Assembly: GCA_910585445.1 (NCBI GenBank)
Contig: CAJUEK010000083.1
Span: 1-5,239 of the forward strand
DNA: 5,239 nucleotides
Direction of reading: 5' to 3'
Origin: an uncultured Bacteroidales bacterium
Lineage (GTDB): Bacteria > Bacteroidota > Bacteroidia > Bacteroidales > UBA932
Positions 1 through 5,239 of the stretch are shown piece by piece. Positions within the stretch are counted from its first letter, which is position 1; each line of letters opens with the position of its first letter. The notes below the pieces were generated by a model. That model saw only the letters and a list, made by a program, of their open reading frames with translations, was not told where the DNA came from and made no database searches. Position numbers and translations under genes: made by a program.

Positions 1-199
1 TCTCAGGCGCCAATACGGCGGAGGCACAATAACGCTTCGGTATGCTGAATGCCACAATCAGCCCCAGAACGACGCCCACCGCACAGCATTTCAGGATAAA
101 CATCCTTCCTTTCCATAATTTGGCGACAATCTCCATGAGGTCGATTTCCGATTCCTCCTGGCAATTGCGATGATCTATATTGTCTTTGTATTCAGTCAT
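1..199 (-). CDS. Wzz-type polysaccharide chain-length determinant (N-terminal part, runs off the window)
   Basis: Translating the minus strand from the ATG at 199 gives 66 uninterrupted codons to the window edge. The protein begins MTEYKDNIDHRN. An acidic stretch ending in EIDLMEIVAKLWKGR (about residues 18-32) follows, then one hydrophobic segment (about residues 33-53) and IPKRYCASAVLAPE. This is the usual N-terminus of Wzz/polysaccharide co-polymerase proteins: a short cytoplasmic tail with the 'D-L-x-x-I-x-x-L-W-x-x-R/K' motif, the first inner-membrane helix, and the start of the periplasmic domain with its Y-x-A-S-x-x-L-x-P signature. By family knowledge it should set the length of the polymerised repeat chain and contact the Wza-like exporter. 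It starts 13 bp after the stop of that exporter, so the two are co-transcribed and probably co-translated. No clear Shine-Dalgarno sequence precedes the ATG. The C-terminal part, including the second membrane helix and any tyrosine-kinase domain, is outside the window. Confidence 0.9.
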   Translation of the reverse strand, partial: MTEYKDNIDHRNCQEESEIDLMEIVAKLWKGRMFILKCCAVGVVLGLIVAFSIPKRYCASAVLAPE

Positions 200-212
200 G
201 TCAATATGAAAA

Positions 213-2627
213 TTATTTCGCTATATTACCGATTGTCGCAATCATTGTGGCAAGAGATGCTGTCGTTGTCGCTACTCCCATCACCTTCTCCAGCACATTT
301 TCGCTCTTGCGCCTTTCCGGAACAACTATCTCACATCCCGGCTCCACAACATTCTTGCTGTATCTTTTGGCGCGGGCCACCGTTCCGTTAATATATACGA
401 TATATGCTTTGCTTTTCTTCGCACGATAGCCATAACCTCCGGCCATTTTGACAAAATCGTTCACATTCATATCGTCGCTGTAAGTCACCACGTTAGGGTA
501 CATTACATTTCCGGTAATCCTGACAGTATTGACCATAAGCGGGATTCTGAGCATGTCTCCTTCTCTCAGCACGAGGTCTGCGTTTCCTCCCGGATTGGCA
601 AGGGCATCTTCAAGATTGATTCCGACATAATATCTGTCACCGAACTCCAGATTGGATATGTTTATGCTGTCTTTTGCAGTGTCAAGGACATCGAGTGTCG
701 TCTGCATCCTGATTTTTTCGCCCGGAGTCATCTGCCTTAGAAGTCGCGCACCTCTCACATATGCCCATTGTGAGGCTCCTCCTGCCTTTGCGACAAGGTC
801 TGAGAGACGCTCATTCTTGCTTGTCAGAGCATAAGTGCCAGGGAAAGTGACTTCCCCGATAACGCTTACATTCGCTTGTGCACTGTAGGCAGGACTTCTC
901 CTTACGTATATCTGGTCGTATGGCTCCAAGATGAAATTCGGCTCTCCGTCCATTACGAAGCCGTCTTTAAGTGCAAAGGTGAAAGTCCGGGCCAATGTGT
1001 CCGTAGCCTCCATCGCCTCCGGATTCTTGACCCTGCGGCTTATATCGACCTTTACAACTGAGGCAGACTCAAGGAGACCGCCGGCCTGCATAATCATGTC
1101 CTCAAGAGTGGTGTTCTCTGCAAAGATGTAGCTTCCCGGTTTGGCAACCTCACCATGTACCGTAATATGGCCGATATCCTTAAGGTCGTGGATACTGGAA
1201 ATGAACAGAACATCGTTTTTCTGCAGCTGTACATCTTCTGCAACTCCGTTCATAATATCCTCAATATCAAGAGATATTACTTCAAGAGTGAGGTCTTCCT
1301 TCTCACGCTGAAGAAGAGCCCTGTTCATGAAAGCATCTCCTTTGAGCCCGTCGGCCTTTTCGATAAGCTGCCTTACAGTAGTAACCCCGTTTCCAAGTTC
1401 ATATACTCCCGGGCGATATACGGCTCCCTTTATCTCAATCCTGTTCTCAAAACGGTCAAGCATTGCGCCTACTGTCAAAGCGTCCCCGTCCATAAGCTTG
1501 AATGAAGGATACTGCGGCTCATTGACAGTATAAACCTGATATTCACGTCCGTTCTGGCGAATCATGCGCATGCTGTTCCTGTATGCATCTCCCATGAATC
1601 CTCCTGCATAATCCAGCAGGTCCATGACTGTCTCACCGTCTTTCATCTCATATACCATAGGACGTTTCACGTTGCCGGATATGTCCACGAGCATTTCATA
1701 TGCAGGCACAATGATGATGTCTCCTTCCTGAAGCATCACGTCATTTGCCACCTCTCCATTCAGAATGAAGTCATAGACGTCAACAGAAGCTATCTTTTTC
1801 CCGTTCCTGACAAGGCGGATGTCGCGCAGTGAGCCGAGTTTGCTTACACCGCCTGCGCGGTAAAGGGCATGGTAAATGTTGGAAAATGATGACAGGTAAT
1901 ATGTTCCTGGCACTGCCACCTCTCCCATCAGGTTGACCTGTATGGTTCGTATGTTTCCGAGAGTCAGCTTTATTTCGGAACTTGCATCTGAGCCGTCAAC
2001 GGAGTAGATTCTTCCAAGCATGCGGCGCATATATGCATCCGCTTCCTTGACAGTCATGCCGTTAAGGTTGACAATTCCTATGTCCTGGACGTTTATAGTT
2101 CCTTCCGGAGATATGGTCTGGCGTATTGTCGCCTGGTTTGTTCCCCAGATGTCAATTATGATTTCATCACCTGGACCGAGCCTGTAGTTTGGCGGGGTCG
2201 GAAGATTTGAACTCGGAGCGAATGTAAGATTACGGTTAGTGAAAATGTTTCGGCCGAATACCAATTTTGCTGCCTGTGCGTCAGTTGCAGTCGCAACCTC
2301 CTGTACATCAGCGGTAAGCATGTCAAAATCACCTGCACTGGTTTCATTCAGCCCGGAGTCCATCCTGCGCCCTCTTTCCTGTACTCCGACTTTATGGACA
2401 GCCTGATTATTGTCCTGTCCCTCCTCATGGTTCTTTTTTATCCTCTCTGCCTGTTCGCGAGTGACTCCACGTGCTGCGAGTTCCTTTGCTATGTCCTGCT
2501 GTGATTTACCGGAATCCAGGCCCATCTTGACATAATTCTTGACGGCCTCATCACTCATTTGGGCATTTGCGGAAAGCGAAATTCCCAACAAGACATTCAG
2601 AACGATTAAAAATCTCAAAAACTTCAT
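213..2627 (-). CDS. Wza-like outer-membrane polysaccharide export protein with multiple SLBB domains
   Basis: This 804-residue protein should form the outer-membrane/periplasmic channel for the finished polysaccharide. Residues 1-22 are a signal peptide (MKFLRFLIVLNVLLGISLSANA, cut before Q23). A small helical domain (about 24-68, with KSQQDIAKELAARGVTREQA) and a low-complexity linker follow. The polysaccharide-export domain begins near 145 (YRLGPGDEIIIDIWG). About six SLBB-like repeats follow, each opening with a hydrophobic-G-x-V-x-x-P-x-x-Y/V pattern near residues 234, 318, 401, 492, 591 and 706. Residues 780-800 form a hydrophobic, Ala/Thr-rich helix that may be the C-terminal membrane-crossing helix seen in Wza. 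E. coli Wza is about half this length; long multi-SLBB forms are usual in Bacteroidetes. There is no lipobox cysteine; the only Cys is C765. I chose the ATG at 2627 because the signal peptide starts there. The reading frame is open back to an ATG at 2741, but that start would overlap rfbC by 92 bp and bury the signal peptide. An ATG at 2633 is also possible. Confidence 0.93.
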   Translation of the reverse strand: MKFLRFLIVLNVLLGISLSANAQMSDEAVKNYVKMGLDSGKSQQDIAKELAARGVTREQAERIKKNHEEGQDNNQAVHKVGVQERGRRMDSGLNETSAGDFDMLTADVQEVATATDAQAAKLVFGRNIFTNRNLTFAPSSNLPTPPNYRLGPGDEIIIDIWGTNQATIRQTISPEGTINVQDIGIVNLNGMTVKEADAYMRRMLGRIYSVDGSDASSEIKLTLGNIRTIQVNLMGEVAVPGTYYLSSFSNIYHALYRAGGVSKLGSLRDIRLVRNGKKIASVDVYDFILNGEVANDVMLQEGDIIIVPAYEMLVDISGNVKRPMVYEMKDGETVMDLLDYAGGFMGDAYRNSMRMIRQNGREYQVYTVNEPQYPSFKLMDGDALTVGAMLDRFENRIEIKGAVYRPGVYELGNGVTTVRQLIEKADGLKGDAFMNRALLQREKEDLTLEVISLDIEDIMNGVAEDVQLQKNDVLFISSIHDLKDIGHITVHGEVAKPGSYIFAENTTLEDMIMQAGGLLESASVVKVDISRRVKNPEAMEATDTLARTFTFALKDGFVMDGEPNFILEPYDQIYVRRSPAYSAQANVSVIGEVTFPGTYALTSKNERLSDLVAKAGGASQWAYVRGARLLRQMTPGEKIRMQTTLDVLDTAKDSINISNLEFGDRYYVGINLEDALANPGGNADLVLREGDMLRIPLMVNTVRITGNVMYPNVVTYSDDMNVNDFVKMAGGYGYRAKKSKAYIVYINGTVARAKRYSKNVVEPGCEIVVPERRKSENVLEKVMGVATTTASLATMIATIGNIAK

Positions 2628-2649
2628 TGCCATTACCGTAATTGCAAAC

Positions 2650-3219
2650 TTAATATAGATTCTCATTATAATCAAAAAGCCATTCTGCCTGACTGAGAGT
2701 AGGATGGTTCTTGTCTTTCTCGGAAAGGAGCACATCCGCATCCTTTATTTTCCAGTCTATGCCCAATGACGGGTCATTCCAAGCTATGGCCCCCTCAGAT
2801 TGAGGCGCATAGAAATTGTCACACTTGTATTGGAATATCACTTCATCTGTAAGGACAGCAAATCCGTGTGCGAATCCGCGCGGGATAAAGAACTGGCGAT
2901 GGTTGCTTTCCGACAGCTCGACTGCGACATGTTTCCCGAAAGTAGGCGAGCCGCGACGTATATCCACGGCCACATCCAAAACTGCCCCTTTTATTACCCG
3001 CACAAGCTTGCTCTGTGCATGCGGGGGCTTCTGGAAATGAAGTCCTCTCAATACTCCATAGCTTGATTTGCTTTCATTGTCCTGGACAAAATGCACTTCC
3101 CGGACATTGCTGTTGAAGTCCCTTTCTGAAAACGATTCGAAAAAATAGCCCCTTGAATCCGTGAAAATACGTGGTTCAATAATGACAACTCCGTCAATTT
3201 CAGTCTTTATTATTTTCAT
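2650..3219 (-). CDS. rfbC: dTDP-4-dehydrorhamnose 3,5-epimerase (RmlC/RfbC)
   Basis: This cytoplasmic cupin enzyme performs the third step of dTDP-L-rhamnose synthesis, epimerising C3 and C5 of dTDP-4-keto-6-deoxyglucose. From the chosen ATG it has 189 residues, normal for the family. The signatures are in order: IIEPRIFTDSRGYFFESF (about 13-30), then GVLRGLHFQ with the catalytic-type His61, KLVRVIKGAVLDVAVDIR (Lys71, Asp82), the cupin strand FFIPRGFAHGF (about 110-120), and YKCDNFYAP (Tyr131, Tyr137) followed by WNDPSLGIDW. All key residues expected from known RmlC enzymes appear present. The ATG at 3219 is preferred to an upstream in-frame TTG at 3234 because AAAGG lies 5 nt before it and MKIIKTEIDG is the typical family N-terminus. 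The gene overlaps the end of the transferase gene by 20 bp, indicating translational coupling. The rmlA, rmlB and rmlD partners are not in the window. A related epimerase for another dTDP-sugar cannot be excluded. Confidence 0.95.
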   Translation of the reverse strand: MKIIKTEIDGVVIIEPRIFTDSRGYFFESFSERDFNSNVREVHFVQDNESKSSYGVLRGLHFQKPPHAQSKLVRVIKGAVLDVAVDIRRGSPTFGKHVAVELSESNHRQFFIPRGFAHGFAVLTDEVIFQYKCDNFYAPQSEGAIAWNDPSLGIDWKIKDADVLLSEKDKNHPTLSQAEWLFDYNENLY

Positions 3220-4381
3220 AATAGCCTTTGTCAAGAAAATCAGTGAATCTTTTGAACCATCTCTTATGCCTTACATGAGTCGAGTCTCCGATTCTGGTAA
3301 GTATGCGCCATCCGCGGCCCTGACGTTTTTCCGATGAGGATGCATACCAATAGAATCCGAATGTAGCCAAAAATGCCAAAGCAATGACTATGTAAAGCTG
3401 CACATCAACGGACGCCCCGAGACGCCAGCTGGCAAACCATGCGAGAAAGATAAAAATGTTCATCATAATCTCCGTCAGCGTTGTGAAAATGTGCGAAAAA
3501 TGCAGACGGAAAAACATATGGTGCAGATGTGTCTTGTCCGGTTTGAATGGAGACGTTCCGCGCATCATACGGCTTGTCATTACGCGCAGGGTGTCAAATA
3601 TAGGAATTGCCAGGACAGCCAGCGCAAATGGAATGAATCCGAAGTCACTGCTTGCAACAAAAGACAGCGGAGAGTCGCTTCTGAGTACGCTCATGATGAA
3701 GTTTGCCATGATTGTGCCCATCAGCAATGTACCACCGTCTCCAATGAACATCCTTGACTTGTCACCGAAAACATTATGACAGAAGAACGGAATGAGAGCT
3801 CCTATTGAAATCACGGCAAAAGAAGCGCTTTTGATGTCTCCAGACCATATTGCGACGCTGCCGAAAGCGATACATGCGGTTATGCAATATCCTGAGCTCA
3901 AGCCGTTGACACCGTCCATAAGGTTTATTGCGTTAATTGTGCCGACACATGCGAAAATGGTCAGCGGTATGGCAATCCAGTCCGGAATCTGGTGTATTCC
4001 CCAAAGGCCATGAAAATCGTCTATGCATCCGCATCCTCCGTATATCAAGAGTATTGCCACCAGAATTTCAACGGCAAATCTCAGCATCGGAGAGAGCGAC
4101 AGGATGTCATCCATTGTTCCGATATATAGCATTATCGTGAATGCACATACGACGGTAAATGTCTTTGATGCCTCAAATTCCACACCGGCCACAAGCAGGG
4201 CCACTACTATTCCGAAAAACACCGCCACACCTCCAAGGCACGGGACAGGATATTCCTGCAATTTGCGGGCGTCCGGATTGTCTGTAATGTTTTTTATTAC
4301 AGCAATTCTGTGGACACTCTTGAATATCCACCACGTGCTCAGCATCGCTGACACAAACAAAGTCAAATAATATATTTCCAT
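3200..4381 (-). CDS. Undecaprenyl-phosphate sugar-1-phosphate transferase (WecA/MraY superfamily, glycosyltransferase family 4)
   Basis: This 393-residue polytopic inner-membrane enzyme should start the repeat unit by moving a HexNAc-1-phosphate (GlcNAc-1-P in WecA) from a UDP-sugar to undecaprenyl phosphate. About ten hydrophobic segments are visible. Superfamily motifs appear in order: PVPCLGGVAVFFG (46-58); the Mg-binding DD at 91-92 in GTMDDILSLSP; NAINLMDGVNGLSSG (150-164) with Asp156; MFIGDGGTLLMG (211-222) with Asp215; and the cytoplasmic THLHHMFFRL (284-293), equivalent to the HIHH loop of WecA. The residue after DGV is Asn159, where WecA and MraY usually have Asp. The last 45 residues are a hydrophilic, strongly basic cytoplasmic tail. 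The gene begins 37 bp after upxY, with no clear Shine-Dalgarno sequence, and its end overlaps rfbC. Its position suits the priming enzyme of the locus. The exact sugar cannot be read from the sequence. Confidence 0.93.
   Translation of the reverse strand: MEIYYLTLFVSAMLSTWWIFKSVHRIAVIKNITDNPDARKLQEYPVPCLGGVAVFFGIVVALLVAGVEFEASKTFTVVCAFTIMLYIGTMDDILSLSPMLRFAVEILVAILLIYGGCGCIDDFHGLWGIHQIPDWIAIPLTIFACVGTINAINLMDGVNGLSSGYCITACIAFGSVAIWSGDIKSASFAVISIGALIPFFCHNVFGDKSRMFIGDGGTLLMGTIMANFIMSVLRSDSPLSFVASSDFGFIPFALAVLAIPIFDTLRVMTSRMMRGTSPFKPDKTHLHHMFFRLHFSHIFTTLTEIMMNIFIFLAWFASWRLGASVDVQLYIVIALAFLATFGFYWYASSSEKRQGRGWRILTRIGDSTHVRHKRWFKRFTDFLDKGYYENNKD
3225..3229 (-). promoter_or_regulatory. Shine-Dalgarno sequence that fixes the rfbC start
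   Basis: AAAGG on the minus strand lies 5 nt before the ATG at 3219, inside the end of the transferase gene. It is the clearest ribosome site at any start in the window. It supports the ATG at 3219 over the TTG at 3234, because with the TTG start this element would lie inside the coding region. Confidence 0.5.
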
Positions 4382-4396
4382 AGCACACTTGTTTAA

Positions 4397-4413
4397 GTAA
4401 GGTTCGTAAGGTT
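4397..4413. repeat. Short direct repeat in the upxY-transferase gap
   Basis: On the plus strand GTAAGGTT occurs twice, at 4397-4404 and 4406-4413, separated by a single C, giving a 9-bp period. It fills almost half of the 37-bp gap between upxY and the transferase gene. No function can be assigned; it may be a small slippage duplication. Confidence 0.5.
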
Positions 4414-4418
4414 AATCA

Positions 4419-4964
4419 TCAGTCTATTTTTTCCAAAAAAAACGGCTCTATATATGAGGTGGCCACCATGCAGACGCCCGTCAAGGTGACAGTGAGCCTG
4501 CGGTTGTGTTTTATGCGCTTGACAAACCCTTCCGCTCCTTTGAAAATGCCCCCGGTCACGCGGACTTTTTCACCGACTTTGTATCGCATATACTCCTCCG
4601 GGAAGCATTCAAGCCCGTCATCTCCTGCGGACGTCACGAGCATGAACATTCTCATCTCGTGTTCCGGTACCGGAGACGGATGCCTGACGTTGTTCCTGTC
4701 CAAGTAAGAATAAAGCATAATCTTGTCCACCAGCCTTGACTGTAAGTCGCATGCATATTGTTCCGTGGCACGGAAAAACATCAGCGAAGGAATAAGCGTC
4801 TTTCTTTCTTCCTTTTTCACTCCGCCGCTCTCAACTATGACTTTGCGGCATGGGATGTAGCTTTCGCGTCCGTCCTGAGACAATATATGTTCAATTTCGA
4901 ACACTTTGTTCCAGAACACCTTGAGAGCATACCAATTTGCCGTTCCGTCAGCTGCTTTTGCCAT
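4419..4964 (-). CDS. upxY: UpxY-family transcription antiterminator (NusG-like)
   Basis: This 181-residue protein has the two-domain layout of specialised NusG paralogues. The NGN domain covers about residues 9-110: it opens with ANWYALKVFWNKVFEIEHIL, has SYIPCRKVIVESGGVKKEERKTLIPSLMFFRA in the middle and ends after the LYSYLDR strand. The KOW domain covers about 127-160 and contains YKVGEKVRVTGGIFKGAEGFVKR. In Bacteroides fragilis, UpxY proteins are encoded first in each capsule operon and prevent premature termination of that operon through its 5' leader; the same cis-acting role is inferred here from the fold and first position. A TAG in the same frame at 5001-5003 blocks extension, and no other ATG lies between it and 4964, so the start is well fixed. 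GGAAG lies about 10 nt upstream and is a possible ribosome site. No UpxZ-like inhibitor gene follows; the transferase gene comes next. Confidence 0.92.
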   Translation of the reverse strand: MAKAADGTANWYALKVFWNKVFEIEHILSQDGRESYIPCRKVIVESGGVKKEERKTLIPSLMFFRATEQYACDLQSRLVDKIMLYSYLDRNNVRHPSPVPEHEMRMFMLVTSAGDDGLECFPEEYMRYKVGEKVRVTGGIFKGAEGFVKRIKHNRRLTVTLTGVCMVATSYIEPFFLEKID

Positions 4965-5139
4965 ATGTACATTACTTCCATTCCCCTCTTCTGCGACAAT
5001 CTATAGCCGGAAAAGGAGTACAATAATCTGAGAGACATATAACGCACTTGTCATAAATGCAGCAGTTGTATTAATCCAAATACACACCGATACGTCTTGG
5101 GAGGATTCCATAGAGGAAAAATTCAAGCCCATAGTTTTG
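4965..5139 (-). promoter_or_regulatory. Inferred 5' leader of the upxY operon
   Basis: This is the stretch between the candidate promoter and the upxY start, AT-rich compared with the genes and without a convincing coding region. UpxY-type factors are known in B. fragilis to need the 5' leader of their own operon, so this is the most likely site of their action. I see one small perfect stem (6 bp, 6-nt loop; 5067-5072 with 5079-5084) and no hairpin followed by a U run, so no intrinsic terminator is evident. A 17-codon open frame (5054-5001) lies inside it and is treated as uncertain. Confidence 0.45.
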
Positions 5140-5147
5140 CAAAACTA
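5132..5147. repeat. Perfect 16-bp palindrome overlapping the -7 box
   Basis: The sequence TAGTTTTGCAAAACTA equals its own reverse complement with no mismatch and no spacer. The next flanking bases (A at 5131, C at 5148) do not pair. Its promoter-distal half is the -7 element of the candidate operon promoter, so a dimeric protein bound here would compete with RNA polymerase. It could be an operator or a recombinase site; no second copy is visible in the window. Chance in AT-rich DNA cannot be fully excluded. Confidence 0.6.
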
Positions 5148-5171
5148 CACATTACCCGAGAAATAAACAAA
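5140..5171 (-). promoter_or_regulatory. Candidate Bacteroidetes-type promoter for the polysaccharide operon
   Basis: Read on the minus strand, TTTG (5171-5168) is followed after exactly 20 bp by TAGTTTTG (5147-5140). This matches the published Bacteroides consensus of a -33 TTTG and a -7 TAnnTTTG, with every fixed base present and the usual spacing. Transcription would start a few bases past 5140, giving a leader of roughly 170 nt before upxY. The orientation is towards the operon. The TAGTTTTG box also occurs on the plus strand at 5132-5139 because it is half of a palindrome, but no TTTG stands at the right distance on that side, so only the minus-strand reading is promoter-like. The start site itself is inferred. 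Confidence 0.65.
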
Positions 5172-5199
5172 CTTTTTTCCTTAGATTAATGATAAATTA

Positions 5200-5208
5200 C
5201 CCCCCCCC
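5200..5208. repeat. Homopolymer tract of nine C (G on the operon strand)
   Basis: Nine consecutive C bases lie in otherwise AT-rich intergenic DNA, 28 bp upstream of the -33 box of the candidate operon promoter. G/C runs of this length are prone to slipped-strand length change in many bacteria. Located outside a coding frame, it could only act by altering spacing or protein binding near the promoter. It may also be a place where sequencing miscounted bases. Confidence 0.75.
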
Positions 5209-5239
5209 AAGCCACTTTTTTATGTTTATTTTTTCTTTT

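Noticed and set aside
1155..1505. Plus-strand open frame of 116 codons
   Set aside because: It lies wholly antisense inside the export gene, shows no recognisable domain, and is explained by the reverse strand of a conserved coding region.
2628..2741. N-terminal extension of the export protein to the ATG at 2741
   Set aside because: It would overlap rfbC by 92 bp and place 38 residues ahead of a clear signal peptide; the ATG at 2627 gives a normal secreted protein and a 22-bp gap.
4023..4370. Plus-strand open frame of 115 codons
   Set aside because: It is antisense to the start of the transferase gene, where conserved membrane segments and motifs show which strand codes.
4835..5047. Minus-strand 70-codon frame crossing the upxY start
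   Set aside because: It begins with GTG, is in a different frame, and most of it overlaps the well-supported NGN domain of UpxY.
5067..5084. Hairpin in the leader as a terminator or riboswitch
   Set aside because: The stem is only 6 bp and AT-rich with no U run after it; nothing else resembles a known riboswitch.
5096..5211. Imperfect inverted repeat flanking the promoter (CTTGGGAGG at 5096-5104 against the reverse complement of 5203-5211, 8 of 9 matching)
   Set aside because: It is short, partly made of the homopolymer tract, and the similarity stops at once on both sides, so it is not convincing as an inversion site.
5209..5239. T-rich stretch at the window end as a terminator of an upstream gene
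   Set aside because: No GC-rich stem precedes the T run on either strand, and no upstream gene is visible in the window.

Overview
The window looks like the promoter-proximal end of a capsular or exopolysaccharide locus from a member of the Bacteroidales (Bacteroides, Prevotella, Muribaculaceae or a relative). The evidence is a UpxY-type NusG-like antiterminator as first gene, a large multi-SLBB export protein of the Bacteroidetes kind, a promoter matching the Bacteroides -33/-7 consensus (TTTG, 20 bp, TAnnTTTG), and weak or absent Shine-Dalgarno sequences at most starts. The genus cannot be decided from the sequence alone.

All five genes lie on the minus strand and read from high to low coordinates. 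They are: a UpxY-family antiterminator (4964-4419); a polytopic undecaprenyl-phosphate sugar-1-phosphate transferase of the WecA/MraY superfamily (4381-3200); RfbC/RmlC, dTDP-4-dehydrorhamnose 3,5-epimerase (3219-2650); a Wza-like outer-membrane export protein with about six SLBB repeats (2627-213); and the first 66 codons of a Wzz-type chain-length regulator (199 to beyond position 1). Gaps are 37, 22 and 13 bp, with one 20-bp overlap, so this is almost certainly a single operon. It continues past position 1, where more glycosyltransferase, flippase and polymerase genes are expected but not seen. No terminator is visible.

The 275 bp upstream of the antiterminator (4965-5239) hold no convincing gene. 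They contain a good candidate sigma-ABfr-type promoter (5140-5171), whose -7 box is one half of a perfect 16-bp palindrome (5132-5147), and a run of nine C/G bases (5200-5208) 28 bp upstream of the -33 box. From the inferred start there is a leader of roughly 170 nt before upxY.

The proposed logic is as follows. UpxY is made first and lets RNA polymerase read through the long operon. The transferase primes undecaprenyl phosphate with a sugar-1-phosphate. RfbC helps supply a deoxysugar nucleotide such as dTDP-L-rhamnose. The Wza-like protein and Wzz form the export and length-control apparatus of a Wzx/Wzy-dependent pathway. The gene content is familiar. I see no undescribed multi-gene system here; the most unusual material is the regulatory DNA upstream of upxY.
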